Source of the DNA: Chara braunii
Taxonomy: Eukaryota; Streptophyta; Charophyceae; Charales; Characeae
Direction: 5' to 3'
Assembly: GCA_003427395.1 (NCBI GenBank)
Contig: BFEA01000159.1
Span: 1,787,158 to 1,807,163, forward strand
Length of the DNA: 20,006 nucleotides
Part shown: positions 1 to 9,204 of the stretch, piece after piece
Numbering within the stretch: the first letter of the stretch is position 1
How the letters are laid out: each line of letters opens with the position of its first letter
Made by a program: the position numbers and the translations under genes
The notes under the pieces: model-generated
What the model was told of the DNA's origin: nothing
Seen by the model: the letters and a program-made list of their open reading frames with translations, nothing else
Database searches by the model: none

Positions 1-40
<40 letters not shown>
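1..40. repeat. (TC)n microsatellite
   Basis: An uninterrupted TC dinucleotide run of at least 40 bases begins at the window edge, so its true length is unknown. On the minus strand it is a GA run about 145 bases beyond the stop codon of the DUF4360 gene. No function is implied. Confidence 0.97.
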
Positions 41-44
<4 letters not shown>

Positions 45-184
45 CCAGACAAGACTAACACCCGTCCAGCCATAAGTTTCGCCTCCAAACGATCATAAGA
101 ACTCGACCGGGTAGCGTCCGAGCAGGAGAGACTGGAGCATAGATCATGGCTCCAACTGCTCTAAGTACTCCTCAACTCTCTTCC

Positions 185-862
185 TCAGTGACACCATTGC
201 CAGTACAGGTGGCAGACAAACAAGTTCCAGGACTTCACTTCGCCGTCGACGACCTCTGCTTTAATCACACCCTCAGCATTGTAGTTCTTCTTGTTGTCGA
301 TCCACATCCTGGTCAAGATGTTCAGGCCCCGAACTTCTCCGCAAGGGCTGAACGAGATGCCCTCCGGACAAACCTCCTGAATGGTGTACGACCTGCCAGC
401 GATGGGCTTCTCCAGAGCATCCCACTTGGCAATGCGCTCGCAAGCCGGCTGTCCTCCTTGGTAGTAGTACTTGGCGGATTGATAAGCGACCAGACCCTTC
501 TGCAGCTCCACCCATCCCTGGTAGGTCCACTTGCTGGCCACGTACGTCCAGCCAGCAGGATAATCGAGGTCGATGCTGATGGTGCACGACTTCTGACGGT
601 CCTTCAGTGCCGCTGGAACGACCACCTGGTACTCCAAAAATGGAATGGTGACGGCCTGGTTATCGGCAGAGATGCTGACTAACGGTGTCTCATGTGGACA
701 TCCAGACCCAGCAACGGTCACCTTCCTGATCTTCACGGCGCCGAGAGAAACTTGTACGGGGCCCAGCAGCCGGCGAGGGCCTGCAGCCTCAACGTTATGC
801 ACACCTGCGGCCGCCATAGCCGCAAGCATCACGATCATCAACAAACAGCTAGCAGACGTCAT
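185..862 (-). CDS. Secreted DUF4360-family protein
   Basis: A 225-residue protein of unknown molecular function. The start chosen is the ATG at 862-860, because the next residues form a classic signal peptide (MTSASCLLMIVMLAAMAAA, cleavage probably near residues 24-27). The frame stays open 36 codons further upstream, but that extension would bury the signal sequence. The mature part shows the DUF4360 pattern in order: a Gly-Cys near the start (GSGCPHETP), a block like SISADNQAVTIPF, a CTISIDLDYPAGW strand block, a YQGWVELQKG block followed by Tyr-rich YYYQGG, the hallmark FSPCG, then LNILTRMWIDN and a C-terminal Cys. Members are typically about 200-250 residues and secreted, so the length fits. 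There is no sign of an intron. The product is probably extracellular or in the wall; its role is not known. The family call rests on recalled motif order, not a profile search. Confidence 0.82.
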   Translation of the reverse strand: MTSASCLLMIVMLAAMAAAGVHNVEAAGPRRLLGPVQVSLGAVKIRKVTVAGSGCPHETPLVSISADNQAVTIPFLEYQVVVPAALKDRQKSCTISIDLDYPAGWTYVASKWTYQGWVELQKGLVAYQSAKYYYQGGQPACERIAKWDALEKPIAGRSYTIQEVCPEGISFSPCGEVRGLNILTRMWIDNKKNYNAEGVIKAEVVDGEVKSWNLFVCHLYWQWCH

Positions 863-1073
863 CGTCGCTCCTGGGTTCTCAGCTAACAGCTCCTCGTGCG
901 TACAGAAAGGAAAAGCACACTCGCAAGGACTCCAACGGGAGATCTCTCCCAGGCACAATAGCTCGCTCACTACCGCCCCTCTCTCGCTCTCTCTGTCTCA
1001 CACTACGCAGGCCACTACCTCGCAGAGTGGTTCGTGACCGCATATGCTCGTGCGCAGGATGAGTTCTTGCACG

Positions 1074-1081
1074 TTTTTATA
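1074..1081 (-). promoter_or_regulatory. TATA-like box upstream of the DUF4360 gene
   Basis: On the minus strand the sequence reads TATAAAAA, about 212 bases upstream of the chosen ATG. Transcription starting about 30 bases downstream would give a leader of roughly 185 nt rich in GA/CT (CT-rich on the plus strand near 970-1005). It is the best TATA match in the interval, but no start-site evidence exists. Confidence 0.4.
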
Positions 1082-1267
1082 GGATATCCGACGAGACCGA
1101 GCCACCCAAGTGCATGGGTCACACGCGAGCCTTGTTGTCACGTCCGTACTGGGAATCTTCGCCGTCTGCCTTGAGGCCATCTTTGCCCCAATAGAAGGAC
1201 CGGCCATCGTAGGTGTATTGCTGTGCTGCACGTTTCAGTCCCGATACAGCGGTAGCTTTCGGCCGTT

Positions 1268-1532
1268 GGATGGAGAGGAGGAGCACACGATCGGCGATCA
1301 TCGGAACGATGTCCCCTGGATCGTCCTTGTCAGAATGCATCTGGACGTTAAACGCTGCTGGATGAGGAGGTGCATGCATGTTCGGGAATTCAGAGCAACG
1401 GCGTGGACTGGGGTGGAGTGGAAGACGCGATCGGAGGTGATCGTGCGACTTCCCTGGACCGTTGTTGTCAGAATGTATCTGGACGTTAAACATCGTCGGT
1501 TGAGACGTGCATGCATGTTCTGAAATTCACAC
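1268..1532. repeat. Diverged tandem duplication, offset about 138-140 bp
   Basis: Two copies lie head to tail, about 1268-1395 and 1409-1532. Landmarks shared in the same order are the GATCGG segment, GTCAGAATG followed by ATCTGGACGTTAAAC, and GTGCATGCATGTTC followed by AATTCA. Both strands have short open frames that contain the duplicated peptide, but the copies carry indels that break frame relations, so the open frames are read here as by-products. From about 1100 to 1265 no gene was recognised. Confidence 0.75.
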
Positions 1533-1548
1533 AATGCGCCTCGCCCCA

Positions 1549-1586
1549 CCACTCTTAATGTGCAAAATGAGAATGAATCTTCCGCT
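1549..1586 (+). repeat. Dispersed repeat, copy 1 (inverted partner at 7523-7559)
   Basis: The core AATGTGCAAAATGAGAA followed by GAATCTTCC is repeated in inverse orientation about 6 kb away, with only a few mismatches over roughly 37 bases. It probably marks the edge of an old transposable element that is otherwise too decayed to name. Confidence 0.6.
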
Positions 1587-1614
1587 AGAATTTCGAACGA
1601 TGCACCGCCAAATG

Positions 1615-1637
1615 TTTTTTTTTTTTTTTTTTTTTTT
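1615..1637. repeat. Poly-T run (23 T)
   Basis: An uninterrupted homopolymer that reads as poly-A on the minus strand. It could be a retroposed tail or simple slippage. No target-site duplication was found by eye. Confidence 0.95.
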
Positions 1638-1678
1638 GAAGTTTGAACTTTGCAGTTCAATTCAGAACGTCAGAGTCT

Positions 1679-1987
1679 TCAGACTGGCAGCTTTGCTTCT
1701 AAGGGATGGGGCCGTTTGAGCTGCTGCAGGCCTTCGCAGTCGAACCCTCGCCCCATGAACCCATCTGCACAGAAGGCAAAGCGGAAATGGGACCTGTAAG
1801 TTCGGCTGACAGTTAGCTCATAGCGACAGTACTCTCGGTGAAAACATACAGTTCCTGGTTCGGGGATAGGAAACCACCAAAGATTTGGCTCCCTGTAAAG
1901 ACCATCCACATTCAATTTCCAGCTCACAGCACAAGTACAGTCACCCAGTGGCGTCGCCGTGAACGTGACCGGTGACCGGCCGGTCAT
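1679..1987 (-). CDS. Hypothetical Cys/aromatic-rich ORF, possibly an exon
   Basis: This open frame has a non-random look, with clusters such as NLWWFPIPEPGTVCFHREYC and FRFAFCADGFMGRGFDC, about six Cys residues and many aromatics, which would suit an extracellular domain. The frame continues upstream to 2068 through a poorly supported Lys-rich start. An in-frame ATG at 1987 is the conservative start. It lies downstream of an A/T-rich stretch that could be an intron end, so this may be the last exon of a gene rather than a whole one. No family was recognised and no signal peptide is visible. Chance remains a real possibility. Confidence 0.28.
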   Translation of the reverse strand: MTGRSPVTFTATPLGDCTCAVSWKLNVDGLYREPNLWWFPIPEPGTVCFHREYCRYELTVSRTYRSHFRFAFCADGFMGRGFDCEGLQQLKRPHPLEAKLPV

Positions 1988-2099
1988 ATGGCCCTGCGCC
2001 TGTGCATGGCAAAACCACAAAAGCGTGGTGTTTTTTTTTATTTTCCCCTTTTTATTTTCCCGTCTCACCCGCTACAGTCGCCGCAAGCCCCACCTCGTG

Positions 2100-2340
2100 A
2101 TGACGTTAAAAAAAAAATAAAAAAATTGAAGCAACCTACAAAACAACAAACAAAAATGCTTATTTTGGCTGGTTCCTTGATTTTGTTTTCTTGTTTTATT
2201 TAAAAAATATTATTCGTGAAGAAAAAATGAAAAAATTATGGGGGGTTACACTCCGTTGACCCCCACCCTCCTACAAAAAAAAAAACACCCCCCAGCCAAA
2301 ACAAACAAACAAAACCCGACCCCGCTCGTCGTGAACTTCA
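2100..2340. other. Low-complexity A-rich and C-rich interval
   Basis: Repeated A-runs with AAC/AAAC motifs (about 2105-2160 and 2270-2320) are separated by T-rich sequence. No gene or structured element was seen. It borders the reverse-transcriptase relic that follows, so it may be part of the same decayed retroelement. Confidence 0.6.
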
Positions 2341-2432
2341 TGAACTCCTACCGGTCACCAGCCGCCATTCACAGACCCCATGAACAATGAACGGCAGTAC
2401 AACACTGCAGTCACCTCCTTGTTACGGTGCTA

Positions 2433-2938
2433 TAGACCTTCCCTGAGGTGGTTTCCATCCAGGAGCATCACATAGGCCTGACACACCTGATAGAGCACGC
2501 CATCGATACCGGGAACCATGTGCTGATTTATTGTCGACCGTACTGCTATTCATTGAAAGAGCGGTGGCTGGCATTAGACCGTCTCGGGTGGGTGGAACCG
2601 TCCTTGGGACCCTGGTTGTTTCTGGTTGTCCTCGTTCCAAAACGAAACGAGGTTGTTCGCATCTGCATCGATTTTCGAAAACTAAACGCTATTACGACAA
2701 AAGATTTTTACTCATTGCCCTATATTGACAATCTCCTGGACGCTATTGGGTGTGCCCCGAGTATTCTCGAAATTCTATATCCGACATTGTTTTCACCATG
2801 TGCTGTCAGACCAGAAGACAGGCCCAAAACGACTTTTGCCTTATTGAAGGCACATGGCAATTGATCGTGTCCTATTGCGCACGTTTGGGGATTTCCTGTA
2901 CCCCTCCATCCAACATCACTAAGTCTTCAATGAAGTGA
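2433..2938 (+). pseudogene. Ty3/gypsy reverse transcriptase relic
   Basis: The translation matches the N-terminal half of a Ty3/gypsy reverse transcriptase in order. It shows HLIEHAIDTGNHV then RPYCYSLKER (the usual H-x-I-DTG...RPYR-S-KER region), WVEPSLGPWL (PS-SPW block), VVLVPKR, then RICIDFRKLNAITTKDFYSLP (R-x-C-x-DYRKLN motif) and IDNLLDAIG. Past about 2755 the expected catalytic block with LDL-SGY is replaced by unrelated residues. EDRPKTTFAL then reappears, and the next stretch (GTWQLIV, then TPPSNITKSSMK) resumes in another frame. An in-frame stop at 2433 precedes the match. No YxDD active site, RNase H, integrase or LTR was found. The copy is clearly dead. Confidence 0.85.
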
Positions 2939-5714
2939 ATGCACCGACGACACCTGCCACCTCGACGACCTTTCTTTCTCCTTTCCCTCCCTCTCTTAAT
3001 TTTGAACTTGATCACTTCGTCTTTGCTCCCCTCCTCTTTTGTTTTCTTTTTCTTCTTGTTTTCTCTCTTCTCGTACAAAGGCAACTGTGAAAGAATGCGA
3101 GAAGAATTGTGCTGTAAAGAGGAAAAGATTCACAAACGGGCCAGTTGACGATGAAGTGGTCACTCGATCGGTTGTATAATAAAAAGGTGTAAAAGGGTGC
3201 GGGATGCACCTTGAGTAGATTAGTGGGTAATTAAGGTCAGCCGAGGATGAAGAGCCTGTCTTGGTCATCAAGAAAACCAGGACACGTGGCAGGCAGGCAG
3301 TAGACTGCCAATTTTTCGGAACCCCCTACGCATCACAGATGTGATAAGTTGGGATCTGTACTTCGCGGATTATCGTACCCTGGGGGTAAGAACCGAAGTA
3401 AGCCCCGAAGCACAAATCTTAGCCGATCAAGAAAAGCACGGTCCATTTTTCATTTCTTTTTGAGAGACTGAAGGAATGCATCTTTTGAAATTACCCCTTC
3501 CTCGTTCAAATTAGTTCAGAATCTCTGCTTGGGACAGTTAGCAACCGCGCGGAGAAATCCATAAAACAGTTAGGAATTACGATTGTCGACATTCAAATTT
3601 TCTTCGTGTTGAAGTGCTTGCGACCATTTTTGAATTCTTGCATGTTGTGTAAGCTCGGTTCCCGCTCTGCGTGTGTGCACCATCTTCCCCTCTAATTGGG
3701 CGCTTCTCCTTGCATGTCCCTTTGTCTTCCCCAGACTCTACGCCCGATCCTTCTCTTACCTTTTGGGGGGATCAATTGGTCGTTAGTTGGGATGGTCGGA
3801 TCAATGCCGCGAAAGCAAACTTGCATGCACAACTTGGACGACCACCCCAAGTGAATGAAAAATGTTGATCATCCTGCCTCTTTCGAACCTTCTGGAACCT
3901 CCTCTCTTCTTATGTCCTACTCATCTACCCCCCTTGCTGCCCGCATCCCACGCTGGCACCCCGTCTCCTTCCGTGCTATAAATTCTCGCAGCCTCTTCCT
4001 TTCCTCCTCTTTGATCTCGGTTGCAATGCTGAGCGAGCTATGCGCGAAGACCACAACGCCGAAAAGGCTTGAGATGCTTAAGTGACGGACGAAGTGGCGA
4101 CGTGGGGTGGGTTTAGCGGTAGACTTGGGGGTACGTGCAGTCAGAGGGACTGAGCGGTGGTGGAGATAGAACGTAGCCAGTGGTAGGGCCTTGTGGCTAT
4201 GGTTGGTTGACGCTCTGGTTGGTTGGGGGCTGTGCCCGGTTGAGGCCGGTGTTGTGAAATTTTGAATTCAGTCTTTTCTCCATCGCTGCTTTGTCGAAGT
4301 ATCGTGTGTGCTGTAGACTCGGTGTGAGTAGTCTGTTGTATGCATGACGTTGGTTATAACTTATAAGGGTCTATGGATGCTGGGTGCTTCGTTGTCCAAG
4401 ATGCATGGATGTATGGATGTGGAGTGATGTCACGGGTGTAAAGCGTTGTAGCCTTGTAGGCGCGACCCTGGGGAAAGGCGGGGGTATCGAACGTCTGCTT
4501 GTATGCATGAGTGTGTTGATCTCCCCTTATGTTCCCCACCCCTTGCCGATTCCTGGCACTATCCATGAGCATGGGGAAATGTCGCCCGCTCTTCCCTCTC
4601 TTTCCTTTCTTCCCTCTCTCGCGCAAGTGCCACGTGTCAGGTTGTCCTTTGTTCCACCCGACTGGTCGTCGTAACCCAAGGCATCAGTCGCCTGTGTCTC
4701 CACGCGTCGCCCCATCTCTTGGCTACTTGGCCATAGGTATTTTGTCCTCATAACGATTTGGTGACTAAGTTAAAAAACGACGCTGTATCCTTGAACTTGC
4801 ATTTTGTTAAGTGGGAGAGCGTGGGGTGAGATCCATTAAGATTTGCATGGAGTCGAGATTTACTACACTAAATGTGAGCGGGCTAACTGCCTGTGCTCGA
4901 CTCTCTTATCGCCCTTCCGTCATTCCCGATCGCAGATCAAGACAGTGTGTATTGCGATGCGGATGTGCGAAGTGCGTTGTTGCGAATCGACTGGGTTCAT
5001 CTATACAAGTTATAATACAACCCATCCAATGCTTGTCACGTAGGGGGGAGTGGGTTCGTTCTGATTGATCAGTTTTCTTCCCCATTCCTGATCTTACCTT
5101 ATACTGATTTGACGGTGCTGTCGTGGTCGGCGGCCCACACCACGTGGCAGCCCCAGTTTAATTGTCGCTGGTTTCAGCAAGGAGACTCGTGTTCCTGGCG
5201 GAGGTTGGTGCTGGGATACGAAAGCTTGGCTTGGTTCTCTGAACTCTCCTGCAGTGCCCCCAGTGCGGGTGCCCTACTTACAAACTTTCAAGCCAGGGTT
5301 CCTCTATACCCGCCCCAATCGGGCGATTACGCTCCTAGCCAACCTCGCAGACTTGATTAAGCTGACTCGAAGGCTTAGATGCTTCCTATGTCTTGGGTTC
5401 TTGCAATAGAGTTGGCGTGAATCTGGTGAGAGAAAAGCGGTAGGTTCCGCGTTTTCGCTTAAAAAATTCTTTCATGTTGCCTAGCGGCGGTTGCGTCACG
5501 CACGTTCCACTGGCCTCCGACGAAGTGGAATTTTAGTTACACACCATGCATCAACCCTGTTTACCCCTCGGATTCCCTATTGTTTCTTTTCGGCCCATTC
5601 TGTCGGCCTTAATTTTGAACTAGCCTGGAAATGAAACAAGAATCCCCCTCTCACTCTGGGTGATTCAACCCCCTCCCGAAATCCTGGGCCACGTCCCCAA
5701 TTACTCTGATCGGC
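2939..5714. other. No intact gene recognised
   Basis: This stretch holds pyrimidine-rich sequence (about 2960-3080), short open frames of 60-95 codons on both strands, and no family-level match. A short frame near 3240-3340 (containing EEPVLVIKKTRTRG) and one near 3671-3868 have a vaguely protein-like look and could be more retroelement debris. No tRNA, rRNA or obvious terminal repeats were seen. Confidence 0.55.
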
Positions 5715-6107
5715 ATGCCTCAATATGAAGCGAAGCGTGGGCCGAGAGGTTGCGCATCACAAACCGGCCTCCAAATGCATCACCAGCTGCGAAACACGAG
5801 GAATTTGGCACAAAAACTGCACCAAATGTAGGAAGAAGTTCCGATAGCCTGGATAGGGGCCCTGGAACAAAGCCCACACCGTCAAGAGGGAGACTGGATC
5901 ATTACCTCCGCATTCCTACCCATTCCAATGGTAGTCTACATGGTCCACGACGGAGATCCGAACCACATCGAACTTTAACATTACGAAGCAGCCATGCCAG
6001 GTTCACGCCTATCCTGCCTATCTCCGAGCCCGGACCTAGAGGAAGCACAGCTGAACGAGGATCTCATTTGGGTCCGGGTCTTGGGAGACGATAAGGATGG
6101 ATGGTAG
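5715..6107 (+). pseudogene. Degenerate coding-like frame with two in-frame stops
   Basis: One frame reads through 393 bases with only a TAG at 5829-5831 and a TAA at 5976-5978. The stretches between them look protein-like: IAWIGALEQSPHRQEGDW and PIPMVVYMVHDGDPNHIEL, then an acidic C-terminal part with LEEAQLNEDLIWVRVLGDDK ending at TAG 6105-6107. A competing 114-codon open frame (5750-6094) is Arg/Pro/Ser-rich and looks like a shadow. No family was recognised. A decayed transposon or host pseudogene is the likeliest reading, but random sequence is not excluded. Confidence 0.3.
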
Positions 6108-6248
6108 GCTTATGAGATGGTGACTCCTTTCTCCCTGTTTATTATTTGCTGGTGGGACCTTCTTTGGCCCTTGCATGGCCGAGCCGCCCGGGCAAATATG
6201 GTGACCCACGCAGCCCGGCCCCGGTAGCCTAGAAGCCCTAGACCAAAT

Positions 6249-6313
6249 TAAAAAAAAAAAAAACAAAAAAAAAAACAATGAATTGTCAGATAAGGATGAT
6301 AATCACCGAAAGT

Positions 6314-6349
<36 letters not shown>
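6249..6349. repeat. Poly-A tracts and a 35-base poly-T run
   Basis: A-rich tracts at about 6249-6275 are followed 40 bases later by an uninterrupted run of 35 T (6315-6349). The opposed A and T runs could fold on each other or mark an element boundary. The T run abuts the segment with interleaved inverted repeats. Confidence 0.9.
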
Positions 6350-6351
<2 letters not shown>

Positions 6352-6405
6352 AAAAGCACTTTGAAAGTCATGTCTCTAGTAAGGGTGTGTATATAGTAAC
6401 CAGCA

Positions 6406-6502
6406 TTGAGTTTTCCTCAATGCCTCAGTCAGGACGTGTTTTTGGCGATGTGTAGTTGAGGAAACTCAACGCAATTTTCTGCACATATCCACAAACACGT
6501 CC
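6406..6502. other. Interleaved inverted repeats (A-B-A'-B')
   Basis: Arm A (6406-6420, TTGAGTTTTCCTCAA) pairs with A' (6456-6469, TTGAGGAAACTCAA). Arm B (6432-6445, GGACGTGTTTTTGG) pairs with B' (6489-6502, CCACAAACACGTCC). Each pair matches at 13-14 positions. Because the arms alternate rather than nest, a transcript could form a pseudoknot, or the arms could be remnants of two overlapping inverted repeats. Arm A is also partly self-complementary. Confidence 0.7.
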
Positions 6503-6723
6503 AGATTCGGGCTTGCTGTCGGGCCCCAAGAGAGAGTGCATGCAGCCCCAAACTTTGTAAACCATCTGATTTCTGTCACCAGTGGCTTTTCTGGCAAACT
6601 TTATCAGCCAATCCTCAACAATAACTTTTGTTTTTTTTTCCAGTCAATGCTGAAGAATAACTTGTTGTGTTGCTTTCTTCGTGCCCTTTTGGATACCTTC
6701 CATAATGCATTAACATCTCAGGA

Positions 6724-6829
6724 CATGCAGCATCTGTATGAAGTCAAAGCACATCTTTCACATCTGGTGAGCGGTGGAAGGGGGAACTTATGCCAGTGCA
6801 AGCCATGCAGCACCTGTATGAAGTCAAAG
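6724..6829 (+). repeat. Short direct repeats 80 bp apart
   Basis: CATGCAGCATCTGTATGAAG and six further bases at 6724-6749 recur at 6804-6829 with one mismatch. Between them, at about 6757-6806, lies a segment (GGTGAGCGG...GTGCAAGCCAT) that recurs in the same orientation at about 7547-7592. Confidence 0.75.
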
Positions 6830-7009
6830 TGCAGTGGGCATTTTCTTTCACACATCAGGAAATAATATTTCTTTTATATGACCTTATCAGTAAAGAATGA
6901 TCGATGACCTTCATCTATAACTCTGAAGTTCTCACATTTCTGTGCCTCCAGGGCATTCAAAGGATCAGGCCCTTCCATAGACAAACGGGGTGCACTGGTC
7001 CCACCAAAC

Positions 7010-7197
7010 AACACTCTACACGCATTTGGACTCTATTTGGGCCCGATACATTCTAAAAGTTGGATTCGTGAATAGCAATTACGCAACACTCTACATGTAT
7101 TTAGAAGCTTTCTGGGCCAATTGCATTCAAAAAGTTTGGCTCGCCCCAATTCACCTGCTCGAGAAAGCATCCAAATGCCTGTAGAGCTTTGTGTAGT
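7010..7197. repeat. Three-copy short repeat, two direct and one inverted
   Basis: AACACTCTACACGCATTTGG and its following 40 bases (7010-7070) recur diverged at about 7085-7143. A third, inverted partial copy lies at about 7147-7197 (on the minus strand it reads GCTCTACAGGCATTTGGATG). This looks like the decayed ends of a non-autonomous element. No coding capacity was found. Confidence 0.6.
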
Positions 7198-7261
7198 GGA
7201 GCGAGGCCCATATGCACACAATGAGCGGGAGCAGGGAGAGACAGAGAAACAGAGAAACAGA

Positions 7262-7262
<1 letters not shown>

Positions 7263-7305
<43 letters not shown>
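7263..7305. repeat. (AC)n microsatellite
   Basis: A pure AC run of 43 bases, preceded by a related purine/C-rich imperfect run (GAGACAGAGAAACAGAG). The long Val-Cys and Thr-His open frames here come from the repeat and are not genes. Confidence 0.97.
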
Positions 7306-7309
<4 letters not shown>

Positions 7310-7522
7310 TAATTGTAAGCCACGAGTACTTTTCCCAGCCATTTCTCTCCAATAGTGCATGCATGCAAGGGAAAGCTTCTCCCACTTGTAGAAGCAAAAT
7401 TAGCAAAAAAAGCTCCCCAGAAAACAATGTATAAACTTCTGCAAACCATGATCTCTCTCCACCAGTCACCACATGCAGAAAAAACAAAAATTATGACGGA
7501 CTGGTGTGTCTCTCCATGTTTT

Positions 7523-7559
7523 AGGGGAAGATTCGTTCTCATTTTGCACATTTAGTGAG
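7523..7559 (-). repeat. Dispersed repeat, copy 2 (inverted partner at 1549-1586)
   Basis: Reverse complement of the segment described at 1549-1586, with a few mismatches. It is immediately followed by a segment (GTGAGCGG...GTGCAAGTCAT, about 7553-7592) that also occurs at about 6761-6806, so a longer dispersed element passes through here. Confidence 0.6.
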
Positions 7560-7993
7560 CGGTCGAAGGGGAAACCTTTGCTAGTGCAAGTCATTTCTTC
7601 CATCAAGTGTGTTTGTTCCTCTTTCTTTTTTGGCTCCCTTTAATTTTTGGGGAATTGCAGGAACAACACATTTTGTTTGTTTGTTTTTTCCCTTTTTTTT
7701 TTCCCCCTAGAACAAAGATGATGAGGAGAAGTCTATGATTTTGGAATTGGAACACCCATTTGATATCCAACAGCCCAATGCACATACAATAGAGGAAAAA
7801 CAAAAGAAGTATTTTTGTAACGAAAGTTGGACCCACCCGCAAATATTTTTACTGTGAAACTGATGGGACCTGCAAAGCTGCAACTAAAGACGCACTTTTG
7901 CAACGAAATTGGGCCCCGCCACTACTTCTGCTGTGAAACTACCGCGAACACACTATTTTTTTAACTTAGGGTCTCGTTAGATGCACGTCAAGG

Positions 7994-8083
7994 AATCCTA
8001 AAAGATTTCGAATCAGTCCTAACAGAATTTTAGGAATTGAGGTGCCACGGTTACACACATTCCTAAAAGAATCGCTTTTAGGA
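7994..8083. repeat. Clustered short inverted repeats, MITE-like
   Basis: TCCTAAAAG (8061-8069) and CTTTTAGGA (8075-8083) form a perfect 9-bp stem with a 5-nt loop. AATCCTAAAA (7994-8003) and TTTTAGGAATT (8028-8038) form a second, looser stem. The CCTAAAA word recurs through about 7990-8100. The segment starts with GGGTCTCGTTAGATGCACG, in the style of plant miniature elements, but terminal repeats and a target duplication were not established. Confidence 0.45.
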
Positions 8084-8439
8084 CTGGTCCTAAAGGGTTC
8101 CCCTTGGCCAGATTTAGGTACGTATGGGGAGCTGCGCAGCCATTGTCTGCCCCTCACCATCCAGTGTTCGTGGTACAGACGGTCAGAGGACCCCACAGCT
8201 TAAAATGTTGGAGGCAAAAAAAAGTGCGGAGGCAAGGCTTCAAAAATTCGAATTTGAATTTCCCGACAGGGATGCGCGGCGGCTGGACAAGGGACGGTCG
8301 CGACAGACGACATCAAATACATGGTGCGACAGGGTGCATTCATCATTTTCCGCTTCACGAATCGGACTTCAGGTACTGACGAGTTACGTCTTCGTGGGTG
8401 GTGCCTCAATGTTGGTGAAATGTCGGCGATAACAACGAT

Positions 8440-9200
8440 TTCGTCAAAACGGACATATTTTTATTTTTGAAAGAAATTGAAACTTCTTTTTTTTCCCTTT
8501 TTTTTCCATTTTCTAGCAGTTTTAGTACCGCAGTATATATGATACCATGGGTTTAATTATTGAATTACACCGCAAAAAATGGTCAGTTTTTGCTCCTGAA
8601 CAACGTTTATTCGGATAGTGTAATATTTTTCAAGTGCACGTAGTTAAATTTTTAATATTTTTGAGTTTTTTTCATCATTTTATCGACTTTCACTGAATGT
8701 TTTATTAACATTTTATGATTTTCAATATTTTTTTGCTAAATCGATCGGAAAAGGCATCAAATAGGCATTTTCGTTTTGGTTTGCTATGGATTCATCAACA
8801 ATGTTGTGTTTTTTTTTTTCTTCTGAAATTTGCATCGTTATGGCAACATAATAAGATTGTCAATGCGTTTTTCATCTGCAAGTCTTGTTTTTTTTGCCAC
8901 ACGTGGGAACAAAACGCCCGCACAACACATTATAACATCCAACGCACATTGCAAATGAAACAACTAACTTAAAAAATTGATACATAGATGTGATCCGCAA
9001 GATAATTTTTAGTCAGAAAATTGATAATCATATCATATTTTTACGAGTTTGTCACAATTATTACATTGCAATTGCAACAAACAACTCAAAATTTATCCAA
9101 ATGCGAATAACGCCTGTCGCTGTCGCTCCATGTCTATTACTTAGCCACTTATCATCTTTTAATAATTATCCTCGCTCATACTCTTACGTTTTTCTATTAT
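8440..9200. other. AT-rich non-coding interval
   Basis: From about 8440 the base composition shifts to AT-rich, with many T-runs. No protein-like frame or structured RNA was recognised. The interval lies beyond the 3' end of the four minus-strand ORFs that follow and shares their AT-rich character. Confidence 0.6.
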
Positions 9201-9204
9201 CATA

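Noticed and set aside
146-682. A 178-codon plus-strand ORF antisense to the DUF4360 gene
   Set aside because: The minus strand carries a signal peptide and family motifs. The plus-strand frame has no recognisable features and is a shadow.
1119-1493. A 124-codon minus-strand ORF with a repeated FNVQ-HSD peptide
   Set aside because: The repeat reflects the local tandem DNA duplication. A protein-like patch near its end (YTYDGRSFYWGKDGLK) is noted, but is too short to support a gene.
4843-5043. A 66-codon plus-strand ORF with eight Cys residues, resembling a small secreted Cys-rich peptide
   Set aside because: No signal peptide, no family pattern and no conserved context. Competing frames are equally open.
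7033-7487. Minus-strand ORFs with long Val-Cys runs
   Set aside because: These are translations of the AC microsatellite joined to its flanks.
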